Assembly (NCBI RefSeq): GCF_003952665.1
Contig: NZ_CP017946.1
Span: 3,720,001-3,784,000 of the forward strand
Direction of reading: 5' to 3'
Source: Bosea sp. Tri-49
GTDB lineage: Bacteria; Pseudomonadota; Alphaproteobacteria; Rhizobiales; Beijerinckiaceae
DNA: 64,000 nt
How positions within the stretch are numbered: position 1 is the stretch's first letter; every line of letters starts with the position of its first letter. Below, one piece after another: positions 9,463 through 16,792 of this stretch. The notes beneath the pieces were generated by a model. The model did no database searches, had not been told where the DNA came from, and was given only the letters and a program-made list of their open reading frames with translations. Both the position numbers and the translations under genes were made by a program.

Positions 9463-10641
9463 CTAGACGAGGAAGGTGCGGGCGAGGCGAACCCAGAAGG
9501 TCGCGGCCGGGGCGATCAGACGATCGTCGAAGTCGTAGGCGGGGCTGTGCAGCGGGGCGCTCTCGCCATTGCCGACGAAGAAATAGCTGCCGGGGCAGGC
9601 TTCGAGCAGGAAGGCGAAGTCCTCGCTCGCCATACGCGGCTTGAAATCATGCTCGACTTTTCCCGCTCCAAAGGCGGCGAGCGCGACCTCGCGAGCGAGC
9701 TGTGTTTCCGCGACATGGTTGGTCAGTGGCGGGAAGCCGCGGCGATAGCTGACCTCGGCTGTCGCGCCGAAGCTCTCGGCCTGCGCGCGTGCCAGCGCCG
9801 GGATGCGCTCTTCCAGCTGTGCGCGTACACCTGCGTCGAAGCTGCGGATGGTCAGCTTCAGCTCGACGGCATCGGGGATGACGTTCGAGGCCTCACCGCC
9901 ATGGATCGAGCCGACGGTGACGACGGCGGCCTGCCGCGGATCGATGTTGCGCGAGACGATGCTCTGGAGCGCCAGCACAAGGCTGGACGCAGCGACGACG
10001 GGATCGACCGTCTCATGCGGCGAGGCGCCGTGCCCGCCCCTGCCGACGATGCGGATGATGGCCTTGTCGACTGCCGCCATCGCCGGCCCCTCGACGAAGC
10101 CGAATTGGCCTGATGGTACGCCCGGCCAGTTGTGCAGGCCGAAGACGGCGTCGCAGGGAAAGCGCTCGAACAGCCCTTCCGACAGGAGCTTGCGCGCACC
10201 GGCGCCGATCTCCTCGGCCGGCTGGAAGATCAGGTTGAGCGTGCCGGAGAAATCGCGCTCGGCCAGCCGCTTGGCCGCCGCCAGCAGGATGGCGGTATGG
10301 CCGTCATGGCCGCAGGCGTGCATCACACCGGCGGTTTCGCTGGCGTAGGCGCGATCCGTCTGCTCGGCGATCGGCAGCGCGTCCATGTCGGCGCGCAGGC
10401 CGAGCCGGCGCAAGCCATCGCCCTTGCGCAATTGCCCGATCACGCCCGTACCGGCGAGCCCGGTCGTCACCTCGTAGCCATAACTCGCCAGCCGCCCGGC
10501 GACGATCGCGCTGGTACGCGTCTCGCGGAAGGCGAGTTCGGGATGCCGATGCAGATCGCGCCGCAGCGCGATGAACTCCTCGACCGAGGCCGCGATACCG
10601 GGATCGATTCCAGCGCTGGCAATGGGAGCGTGGACGGTCAC
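9463..10641 (-). CDS. M20-family amidohydrolase / N-deacetylase (SndA-like)
   Basis: A 392-residue zinc-dependent M20D peptidase family member (hippurate-hydrolase type). Metal-binding and catalytic segments are visible: RADMDALP, MHACGHDGH and the EE pair in PAEEIGAG. The start is taken as GTG at 10641 with GTGAGG upstream; the open frame runs further but overlaps the upstream gene. It lies 10 bp after the CmoJ-like monooxygenase. In B. subtilis the homologous SndA removes the acetyl group after the C-S bond is oxidised, releasing a cysteine derivative; the same role is proposed here. Confidence 0.85.
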   Translation of the reverse strand: MTVHAPIASAGIDPGIAASVEEFIALRRDLHRHPELAFRETRTSAIVAGRLASYGYEVTTGLAGTGVIGQLRKGDGLRRLGLRADMDALPIAEQTDRAYASETAGVMHACGHDGHTAILLAAAKRLAERDFSGTLNLIFQPAEEIGAGARKLLSEGLFERFPCDAVFGLHNWPGVPSGQFGFVEGPAMAAVDKAIIRIVGRGGHGASPHETVDPVVAASSLVLALQSIVSRNIDPRQAAVVTVGSIHGGEASNVIPDAVELKLTIRSFDAGVRAQLEERIPALARAQAESFGATAEVSYRRGFPPLTNHVAETQLAREVALAAFGAGKVEHDFKPRMASEDFAFLLEACPGSYFFVGNGESAPLHSPAYDFDDRLIAPAATFWVRLARTFLV

Positions 10642-10651
10642 AGCCTCGACC

Positions 10652-11995
10652 TCACCCGACCTTGCGTGGCGCCGAGGCCGGAGCTGAGCGGGCATAGCGG
10701 CTCTCGCGGCGCGGCAGGCCGAGATGGTCGCGCAGCGTTGCGCCCGGCAGGTTGCGGTCATAGACTCCGCGAGCCTCCAGCACCGGGATGACCAGCTCGA
10801 CGAAATCGTCGAGTCCCTGGCCGATCACCGGGAAGCCCAGGATGAAACCATCGGCCGCCTGCTTCTCGACGCGTTCGATCAGGATATCGGCGATTTCTTC
10901 GGCCGAGCCGATCAGGTCGGCGCGCGGGGTCGCCGCTTCGAGCGCCGCCTCGCGCAGGGTCTGGCGCTTCAGGGCCGCGGTGCGCTTGATCCGGTCGGTG
11001 GTCGAGCGGAAGCTGTTCTTGCCGATCTCTCCGAGCTCCGGAAAGGGCGCGTCGAGCGGATAGGCGCTGAAGTCGTGATGGTCGAAATAGCGGCCGAGAT
11101 AGGCGAGAGCATCGTCGACCGAGACGAGATCACGGATCGCCTGATACTTGTCCTCGGCCTCCTTTCGGGTGCGCCCGACGATCGGCCCGGCGCTCGGGAA
11201 GATCTTGACGTCGTCGGCCAGACGCCCCTGCGCGATCGCGCTGGTCTTGATGCTGCGATAGAACGCTTGCCCCTCCTCCAGCGAGACATGATTGGCGAAA
11301 ACCGCATCGGCATGGCGGCCGGCAAGTCCGATGCCGGCATCGGACGCACCGGCCTGGAACAGCACCGGCTGGCCCTGCGGCGAGCGCTGGATGTTGAGCG
11401 GGCCCTCGACCTGGAAGAAGCGGCCCTTGTAGCCGAGCGTGTGGAGCTTCTCGCGATCGAAGAAGCGGCCGGCCTCGCGGTCGCGGACGAAAGCGTCGTC
11501 TTCCCAGGAATCCCAGAGCCCCTTGGCGACATCGAGATATTCGTGCGCGATCTCGTAGCGCAGCGAATGCTCGGGATGCGGGCGGCCATAGTTGCGGCCG
11601 GACCCCTCCAGCGGCGAGGTCACAGCATTCCAACCCGCGCGCCCGCCCGAGATCAGGTCGAGCGAGGCGAATTGCCGGGCGACGGTAAAGGGGTCGCTAT
11701 AGGAGGTCGAGACCGTGCCGACGAGGCCGAGCTTCTTCGTCGCCGTCGCCAGTGCCGACAGGATGGTCAGCGGCTCGAAGCGGTTGAGGAAATGCGGGAT
11801 CGACTTCTCGTTGATGTAGAGCCCGTCGGCGACGAAGGCGAAGGCGATGCCGTTCTCCTCCGCCTTGCGGGCGTTGCGGATGAAGAAATCGAGATTGACG
11901 CTGGCATCCGCCGGATTGCTGGGATGGCGCCAAGCGTTCATGTGGCTGCCGGGGCCCTGCAGCATCAGGCCAAAGCTGAGACGGGTCTTGCTCAT
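10652..11995 (-). CDS. NtaA/SnaA/DszA-family FMN-dependent monooxygenase (CmoJ-like)
   Basis: A 447-residue LLM monooxygenase of the nitrilotriacetate / DszA subgroup. Characteristic segments include FVADGLYINEKSIPHF, STSYSDPFTVARQ, SGGRAGWNAVTS and GRFFQVEGPLN, all close in pattern to the enzyme called CmoJ (YtnJ) in B. subtilis, which oxidises N-acetyl-S-(2-succino)cysteine and leads to C-S cleavage. These enzymes take FMNH2 from a separate reductase, here probably the first gene of the operon. It sits 17 bp after the CmoO-like gene. The match to CmoJ is from memory of the family pattern. Confidence 0.87.
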   Translation of the reverse strand: MSKTRLSFGLMLQGPGSHMNAWRHPSNPADASVNLDFFIRNARKAEENGIAFAFVADGLYINEKSIPHFLNRFEPLTILSALATATKKLGLVGTVSTSYSDPFTVARQFASLDLISGGRAGWNAVTSPLEGSGRNYGRPHPEHSLRYEIAHEYLDVAKGLWDSWEDDAFVRDREAGRFFDREKLHTLGYKGRFFQVEGPLNIQRSPQGQPVLFQAGASDAGIGLAGRHADAVFANHVSLEEGQAFYRSIKTSAIAQGRLADDVKIFPSAGPIVGRTRKEAEDKYQAIRDLVSVDDALAYLGRYFDHHDFSAYPLDAPFPELGEIGKNSFRSTTDRIKRTAALKRQTLREAALEAATPRADLIGSAEEIADILIERVEKQAADGFILGFPVIGQGLDDFVELVIPVLEARGVYDRNLPGATLRDHLGLPRRESRYARSAPASAPRKVG

Positions 11996-12012
11996 GAATG
12001 TCTCCTGTCGGC

Positions 12013-13017
12013 TCAGGCGGCCAGGGCCGGCGCATCGCCGACGAGCAGCGTGATCGAGGCGAGGCGCTGGGCCGTCGCGGCGGCGGGCGTGTCGATGACG
12101 AATTCGGCGATGCCGAAGCGGGCCGAGAGCGCATCGAGTTCGCGCCGGACGTCGTCGGCGGTACCGGCAAGAATGCTCGGGCGACGGATTTCGGTGGTGT
12201 AGGACGCTGCTCCAGCCTGGCGGGCGAACTCGGCCGCCTGCTCCTCGCTGCCGAGGTTGACGCTCTGGCCATTGTCGAGCGTCAGCCTGACCACCCGCAA
12301 CGGATCAGTGAGGGCCCGCGCCTCCTCCGCTGTCGCCGCGGCGAGGGCGGCGAGGCCGAACAGCGGCCGCTGCTTCGCACCTGCCTTGGCATAGGCATCC
12401 AGGCTGGCCTCGATCGCCTTTGGGTCGCCATTGAGCTGGCCGGCGAAGACGAAGCGCCAATCGCGCTCCGCCGCAAGCCGTGCGCTGTCCGGACTGGCGC
12501 CGAGCAGGAAGCGCTCGGCCGGCGCGGGCGGCTTGGGCAGGGCCTGCGCGCCGGCGAGCGGATCATCCGCATCGAGCGAACCCGAAAGGAAGCCGTCGAG
12601 CTCGGCCAGCAGCGCCTCGAAGGAGCGGGCCCGCTCCGGACCGTGCTGGACGCGCAGCGCCCTGGTCGAGAGCGGCAGGCCGCCCGGCGCTTTGCCGATG
12701 CCCAGATCGATGCGATCCGGTGCAAGCGCCGCGAGCAGATTGAAGGTCTCGGCGACCTTGTAGGGGCTGTAGTGCTGCAGCAGCACGCCACCGGAGCCGA
12801 TGCGGATGCGGCGGGTGCGGGCGATCAGATGCGCCACCAGGATCTCCGGCGCCGAGCTGGCGAGGCCGGGAAAGCCATGATGCTCGGCCAGCCAGAAGCG
12901 GCGATAGCCCAGCCGCTCGGCGGCCTGCGCCAGCGCGATCGTGCGCTGCAAGGCGTCGACCGCGCTCTCGCCGTCGAGGATCGGGCTCTTGTCGAGCAGG
13001 CTGAGGGAATAGGCCAT
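12013..13017 (-). CDS. MsnO8-family LLM oxidoreductase (CmoO-like)
   Basis: A 334-residue LLM protein of the MsnO8 type, recognisable from the short LSLLDKSPI start, the FWLAEHHGFPGLASSAPE segment and the GSGGVLLQHYSPYKVAE stretch. The length equals that usually seen for CmoO (YtmO), which accompanies CmoJ in the B. subtilis S-alkylcysteine operon. It is the second gene of the operon, 17 bp after the flavin reductase. The reaction of CmoO-type proteins is less well defined than that of CmoJ; flavin-dependent oxidation of a sulfur compound is the likely role. Confidence 0.85.
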   Translation of the reverse strand: MAYSLSLLDKSPILDGESAVDALQRTIALAQAAERLGYRRFWLAEHHGFPGLASSAPEILVAHLIARTRRIRIGSGGVLLQHYSPYKVAETFNLLAALAPDRIDLGIGKAPGGLPLSTRALRVQHGPERARSFEALLAELDGFLSGSLDADDPLAGAQALPKPPAPAERFLLGASPDSARLAAERDWRFVFAGQLNGDPKAIEASLDAYAKAGAKQRPLFGLAALAAATAEEARALTDPLRVVRLTLDNGQSVNLGSEEQAAEFARQAGAASYTTEIRRPSILAGTADDVRRELDALSARFGIAEFVIDTPAAATAQRLASITLLVGDAPALAA

Positions 13018-13034
13018 GGGATGTCTCGCCGGTG

Positions 13035-13625
13035 TCAGATGCTGCGCAGGCCGAGCGCCGTACGCGCTTCCTCGGCCATCCAGCCGAGGCGCTCATAATC
13101 ACCGCGCCAGTAGAGCAGCGCCGCATCGTCGCCACCGAGCCTGACCTCGCGCACGCGGCCGATGACGATGGCGTGCGAATGGCGCTCGATCAGTTCCTCG
13201 ACCTCGCAGTCGAGCGCGGCCAGCGCGCCCTCCAGCAGCGGAGCGCCGGTTACGCCTTGCGTCCAGCTCGCCCCGGCATAGCGCGCCTCGCCCTTCTCGC
13301 CGGCGCGACCGGCGAAGCGGTCGGCGATCTGCTTCTGCGTGGCATTGAGGAAGTTGACGCCGAAGCTGCGATGGCGGGCGAGCACCGGAAAACTCGACGA
13401 AGCCAGATTGAGCCCGAACATCACCGTCGGCGGCTCGGCGGAGAGCGAGGACAGCGAGGTCACGGTGAGACCCGTGCGATCCTCGCCCTGCCCGGTCGTG
13501 ATCACGCTGACGCCACCGGCGAGATGACGCAGTGCTGAGCGGAAGCTCGGCGGCTCAGCTTGCGTGATCCGGCCGAGCGGACGGGAGACAGCAGATGCGG
13601 GCGGAACGAGCGAGACAACGGTCAT
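13035..13625 (-). CDS. flavin reductase family protein, first gene of the sulfur operon
   Basis: A 196-residue FMN-binding split-barrel reductase with the family pattern LRHLAGGVSVITTG, GLTVTSLSSLSAEPPTVMFG and FGVNFLN. It supplies FMNH2 to two-component monooxygenases, here plausibly the three LLM enzymes downstream. The start ATG at 13625 has GAGG eight bases upstream; an in-frame ATG at 13661 would fall within the terminator-like hairpin and lacks a good site. Its leader of more than 250 nt carries a SAM-II aptamer, a leader ORF and competing hairpins, so its expression is probably tuned by S-adenosylmethionine and sulfur status. Confidence 0.88.
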   Translation of the reverse strand: MTVVSLVPPASAVSRPLGRITQAEPPSFRSALRHLAGGVSVITTGQGEDRTGLTVTSLSSLSAEPPTVMFGLNLASSSFPVLARHRSFGVNFLNATQKQIADRFAGRAGEKGEARYAGASWTQGVTGAPLLEGALAALDCEVEELIERHSHAIVIGRVREVRLGGDDAALLYWRGDYERLGWMAEEARTALGLRSI

Positions 13626-13639
13626 GGGGACCTCGGCTG

Positions 13640-13678
13640 AAAAAGACGCAGCGCAACGCACGTCGCCAGGTGACGACG
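13640..13678 (-). terminator. attenuator-like pair of overlapping hairpins before the flavin reductase
   Basis: On the minus strand, hairpin A (13678-13661, arms CGTCG and CGACG) is followed by hairpin B (13664-13645, arms GACG-GCG and CGC-CGTC with a small internal asymmetry) and then TTTTT (13644-13640). The four bases at 13664-13661 belong to both, so only one hairpin can form at a time. This is the layout of an antiterminator and terminator, 15 bases upstream of the flavin reductase start. Stem B is short and imperfect, so termination is a proposal, not a certainty. Confidence 0.45.
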
Positions 13679-13753
13679 CTTCTGCCGATCGAGCCGGCGC
13701 GCTGAATCTGCTGGAAAGAGACAGGTCCTGCGGTCAGGCCGCGGGACGAAGGA

Positions 13754-13813
13754 TCAGGAACATCGCGGCAGCGCCGCGAAGGGCTCGGGACCCGAAGTAA
13801 TACTCAGCTTCAT
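13754..13813 (-). CDS. short leader ORF (19 codons, ends RCS)
   Basis: ATG at 13813 opens a 19-codon ORF, MKLSITSGPEPFAALPRCS, that stops at 13754. GGAG sits eight bases upstream of the ATG, a better start signal than many real genes here have. The only cysteine codon is the penultimate sense codon. The ORF lies between a SAM-II aptamer and the hairpin pair in front of a sulfur-salvage operon. A role as a cysteine-sensing leader peptide is inferred; too short for composition to prove coding. Confidence 0.5.
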   Translation of the reverse strand: MKLSITSGPEPFAALPRCS

Positions 13814-13821
13814 TGACGTGT

Positions 13822-13853
13822 CTCCGCTCTCGGAGCCCACGATTTCATCGTGG
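13822..13853 (-). promoter_or_regulatory. two perfect hairpins, one sequestering the leader-ORF ribosome-binding site
   Basis: Immediately after the SAM-II aptamer, the minus strand has a 7-bp perfect stem CCACGAT-GAA-ATCGTGG (13853-13837) and then a 5-bp perfect stem CTCCG-AGAG-CGGAG (13835-13822). The second stem contains the GGAG that would serve the leader ORF at 13813. This looks like the expression platform of the riboswitch, controlling access to the leader ORF start rather than directly the flavin reductase start. Confidence 0.6.
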
Positions 13854-13854
13854 T

Positions 13855-13902
13855 GCTTTTAGCATTGGTGACGCGGTGCAAGCTGCTCCAGCAAATCCCG
13901 CG
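13855..13902 (-). promoter_or_regulatory. SAM-II riboswitch aptamer
   Basis: Read on the minus strand, the 48-nt segment shows every conserved SAM-II element in order: P1 5' arm CGCGG, GATTTG, a variable loop, CTTGCA, P1 3' arm CCGCG, a short linker and GCTAAAAGC. The P1 arms pair perfectly over five bases, and GCTT can pair with AAGC to form the pseudoknot. SAM-II aptamers bind S-adenosylmethionine and usually occur in Alphaproteobacteria upstream of metA/metX-type genes; here it precedes an organosulfur salvage operon. Identification is by motif and pairing, without a covariance-model run. Confidence 0.88.
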
Positions 13903-13935
13903 ACGTCGGCGATGTCATCGCTTCAGTTGTCACGA

Positions 13936-13964
13936 ATGATCTTCCACGCAGCCCACATCGTCAA
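13936..13964 (-). promoter_or_regulatory. possible promoter of the SAM-II-controlled operon
   Basis: TTGACG (13964-13959) and GATCAT (13941-13936) are separated by 17 bases on the minus strand, which would start transcription about 25-30 bases before the SAM-II aptamer. The -35 element is near consensus and the -10 is weak. No other candidate fits better between the upstream gene end (14055) and the aptamer. Confidence 0.4.
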
Positions 13965-14054
13965 TGAAACGGCTTTTCAAAGTTACGCCCTCCGCTGGCA
14001 GAACAACCTTCCAGAATTTGCCCGGACAGGCGTTTTACTCTCACGGAGAGCACC

Positions 14055-14699
14055 TCATTTCGCCTGGAGATGGGGGCGGATGACGGTGAGCATGCGCTCG
14101 GCTGGCGTGTTCGGCGGGAAGAAGCCGAGATACTGGCCCCCACGATCCATCACATAGACATAGGCCGAGTGATCGATCGTGTACTCGTTCTTGCCGGTGT
14201 CGACCTTCTCGTAAAACACCTTGTAGGCATCGGCCGCCTGGCGGATCGCGTCGGCTGAACCGGTGAGGCCGATCAGGCGCGGGTGGAAGAGCGAAACATA
14301 GGTCGAAAGATGCTCGGCCGTGTCCCGTTCGGGATCGAGCGTGATGAAGAGCAGCTGGATCGCCTCGCCATCCGGGCCGAGTTGGTCGACAGCGCGGGAT
14401 ATCTCCTGGAGGTCGGTCGGGCAGATATCCGGGCAGTAACTGAAGCCGAAATAGACCAGCAGAAGCTTGCCGCGGAAATCGGTATCGCGGCGGACGCGGC
14501 CGGTCTGGTCGGTGAGCTCGAAAGCGCCGCCGACCGGCTCGCGATTCCACATCATGATGTCCATCAGCTCGGCGGCCGAGCGGCGCGGCTCCTCGGCGCG
14601 CAGCAGACCCGACCAGATAGTGACGAACAGCAGGGTGAACGCGGCGGCCATCACCGCTTGCCAGAACAGGCCCGCGATACGGAGCTGACGGGCGCGCAT
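14055..14699 (-). CDS. SCO family copper chaperone / thiol-disulfide protein
   Basis: A 214-residue protein with one N-terminal membrane anchor (about residues 10-30, AGLFWQAVMAAAFTLLFV) and a thioredoxin-like SCO domain facing the periplasm. The copper-binding CxxxC motif is CPDIC in FSYCPDICPTDL, and a His candidate lies in the C-terminal HSAYVYVMD segment. SCO proteins help build the CuA site of cytochrome oxidase or act as redox proteins. It starts 3 bp after the stop of the MBL-fold gene, so the two form an operon. The link between the two functions is not clear. Confidence 0.88.
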   Translation of the reverse strand: MRARQLRIAGLFWQAVMAAAFTLLFVTIWSGLLRAEEPRRSAAELMDIMMWNREPVGGAFELTDQTGRVRRDTDFRGKLLLVYFGFSYCPDICPTDLQEISRAVDQLGPDGEAIQLLFITLDPERDTAEHLSTYVSLFHPRLIGLTGSADAIRQAADAYKVFYEKVDTGKNEYTIDHSAYVYVMDRGGQYLGFFPPNTPAERMLTVIRPHLQAK

Positions 14700-14702
14700 C
14701 GC

Positions 14703-15821
14703 TTAGGCCGAGAAGATCAGGCGGCTGCCGGTCGTCGGCACGATGACGTTCTCCGGCAGTTGCGCCTGCGCCTCCAGCGCGAAATTGAGGCCGGAGCAGT
14801 GCATCGGAACGACCACGTCGGGCTTCAGCTTGCCGACCTCGGCGACGACCTGCCGGAGATAGTCCTTCGGCGCCGGGCCGAGATGGAAGCCGCCGACGAT
14901 GGCGTGCACCTTCTCGATGCCCGAGACCTCCTGCGCCTGCCGGACCGAATTGACGATGCCGACATGGCCGCAGGAGCTGATCACCACCAGGCCCTTGCCG
15001 CGGATGTTGAAGCAGGTCGCGTGCTCGTGGACATGTTCGTCGGGGATGATCTTCCCCTGCAGCTCGGCCGAGCTGTAGTGGCTGGCATCGCAGCCGAGTC
15101 CGTCCTTGATGGCGCGCTCGACGAAGGTGTTGGGCAGGATACGCTCGATCGAGCGGCGCTTGATCTGCCCGGTGGTGAAGGCATGGCCGGCGACGACGGT
15201 CGGGGTCTCACAGAGCACGGTCGCAACCTTGCGCGCCGTCAACTCGCGGCGGTCGAGCTGGCCGAAATCGGTGAACTGGCCCTGGACGCCGCTCGGGCTG
15301 ACGCGATGGCAGAAATTGTCCTCGCCGCCGGCATAGAGCTTGAGGTCCGGCGCGAGCGTGTCGCGGTATTTGGCGAGGAAGCCGCCCAGCCCGCCATAAT
15401 GGTCGTGGTGGCCATGGCTGACGATCAGGGCGTCTACCTTGGTCGGATCGACCTTGAGGATGCCGATATTGTTCAGCAGCGCATCCGGGCTGTAGCCGAA
15501 ATCGAGCAGGATGGTGCGGGCCTCGTCGGCACGCTGCGATTCCAGGAAGAGCGACAGACCCCACTGATTGTGCAGGACCTGGCGATAATCGGCGCCACGG
15601 CCCGAGCCCGGCGGCTGATGCTGCACGCCCTGGACCGTGCTCGGCTTCAGGAACTGATCATGGGCCGAATCGATCAGCACGCGCATCGACAGGCGGTCGA
15701 CGGTAGGCACTTCGATCGGCGCGGCGCTGGCGATCTCCACGCAGGCGAAGCCGGTGGCGGCGCCGGCCGCGAGCGCAGCCGACATCTTGAGGAAGGAGCG
15801 GCGCTCGATCGCCTCTGCCAT
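14703..15821 (-). CDS. Tat-exported MBL-fold metallohydrolase
   Basis: A 372-residue metallo-beta-lactamase-fold protein. The N terminus ERRSFLKMSAALAAGAA is a typical Tat signal, so the folded enzyme is exported. The metal motif HGHHDH lies in LIVSHGHHDHYGG, with later His residues in SSCGHVGIV, HAIVGGFHLG and VPMHCSG. The overall pattern resembles the group that includes 7,8-dihydropterin-6-methyl-aminobenzene phosphate synthase-like proteins, but exported members are of unknown substrate. The start at 15821 is preceded by GCGAGGG; an upstream ATG at 15845 would spoil the signal. Operon with the SCO gene. Confidence 0.85.
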   Translation of the reverse strand: MAEAIERRSFLKMSAALAAGAATGFACVEIASAAPIEVPTVDRLSMRVLIDSAHDQFLKPSTVQGVQHQPPGSGRGADYRQVLHNQWGLSLFLESQRADEARTILLDFGYSPDALLNNIGILKVDPTKVDALIVSHGHHDHYGGLGGFLAKYRDTLAPDLKLYAGGEDNFCHRVSPSGVQGQFTDFGQLDRRELTARKVATVLCETPTVVAGHAFTTGQIKRRSIERILPNTFVERAIKDGLGCDASHYSSAELQGKIIPDEHVHEHATCFNIRGKGLVVISSCGHVGIVNSVRQAQEVSGIEKVHAIVGGFHLGPAPKDYLRQVVAEVGKLKPDVVVPMHCSGLNFALEAQAQLPENVIVPTTGSRLIFSA

Positions 15822-16058
15822 GACCGTGAACCCTCGCCTGCGCACGGCATACGCGCCGCAGGCGCGAGACTAGCCGGCCAGCGGGAGGCAAGGCTTCCAT
15901 AGTTCGGCGCCCGGCCAGGAGGATCGTCTCCTTGCCGCATCCGGCGACGAAACGAAGCTTTCGTGTCCGATCAGAGCGCCGATCGTCTACGCTCGGCGCT
16001 TTGAACGGCTTCTGAACCAGATATCAGCGGCAAGGCCGATGGCGATCGGTGATTTCGA

Positions 16059-16769
16059 CTATGAGCGCTCGCCGAGCAGGGCGAAATTCGCCAGGCTGAT
16101 CAGGTGGGCGTGGATGGGCGCCAGATAGCCTTTCCGCCGCAGATCGAGCCAGACCTCGTCGGACAGCGCGTTGAGGCGCTCTTCGCTCACCGCCATGAAG
16201 CCCGAGAAACTCGAGCTCGCGCCGTTGGCCGAGCGGATTTCGATGTTGATCGTGTTGAACAGGTCGAGGGCCTTGAGCTCGGCGGTGAAGGCGGCCGTGG
16301 CTTTCGCAGCATCGGCATATTCGCCAACGAAGGTGATGACCCGCTGCAAGGCTTCCGCCGGCTCACCTTCCTCGGTGAAGAGACGTTCGCCTTGCTCGTT
16401 CTGCAGGCCGGAGAAGCCACCATCGACACAGATGACCTGCTGCTCCGCCGAGACCTCACCACCGACGAAGGGGTAGCGCCGCAGATAGGCCGGCGCATGC
16501 TGGCCGCGCCAACGCCCTTGCGCATCGACGAAGCAGCTCTCGCCGGGACGCATCCCGACCATGAATAACGGCGAGACGGTGCCGGCCTCATCGAGGAAAA
16601 GGATCGGCATGTCCCGGCATGCGACTGCAAATTCCGGCATCAGCGCCGGCAACACATGGGCTCCGGCCGCGAAGGTGTAAGGTGCCTCCGACGGCGCGAT
16701 GCGCGCCTCGCGATGCTCGTTGCGGTCGAGCACGGTGATGCTTGAATAGAACAGCGGCAGGGGCGCCAT
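16059..16769 (-). CDS. SapC family protein, last gene of the two-partner secretion operon
   Basis: A 236-residue cytosolic-looking protein of the SapC family, recognised by the N-terminal FYSSITVLDRNEHREAR, the APYTFAAGAHVLPALMPEF stretch and YPFVGG in the middle. SapC proteins are named from surface-layer loci but their biochemical role is not established. The ATG at 16769 has GAGGAA upstream; the longer frame is a shadow of tpsB. It follows tpsB by 23 bp, which suggests it is co-expressed with the giant adhesin and may act in its biogenesis or regulation. That role is inferred only from position. Confidence 0.85.
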   Translation of the reverse strand: MAPLPLFYSSITVLDRNEHREARIAPSEAPYTFAAGAHVLPALMPEFAVACRDMPILFLDEAGTVSPLFMVGMRPGESCFVDAQGRWRGQHAPAYLRRYPFVGGEVSAEQQVICVDGGFSGLQNEQGERLFTEEGEPAEALQRVITFVGEYADAAKATAAFTAELKALDLFNTINIEIRSANGASSSFSGFMAVSEERLNALSDEVWLDLRRKGYLAPIHAHLISLANFALLGERS

Positions 16770-16792
16770 GATCGGTTCCTCGTCAGAAAAGC

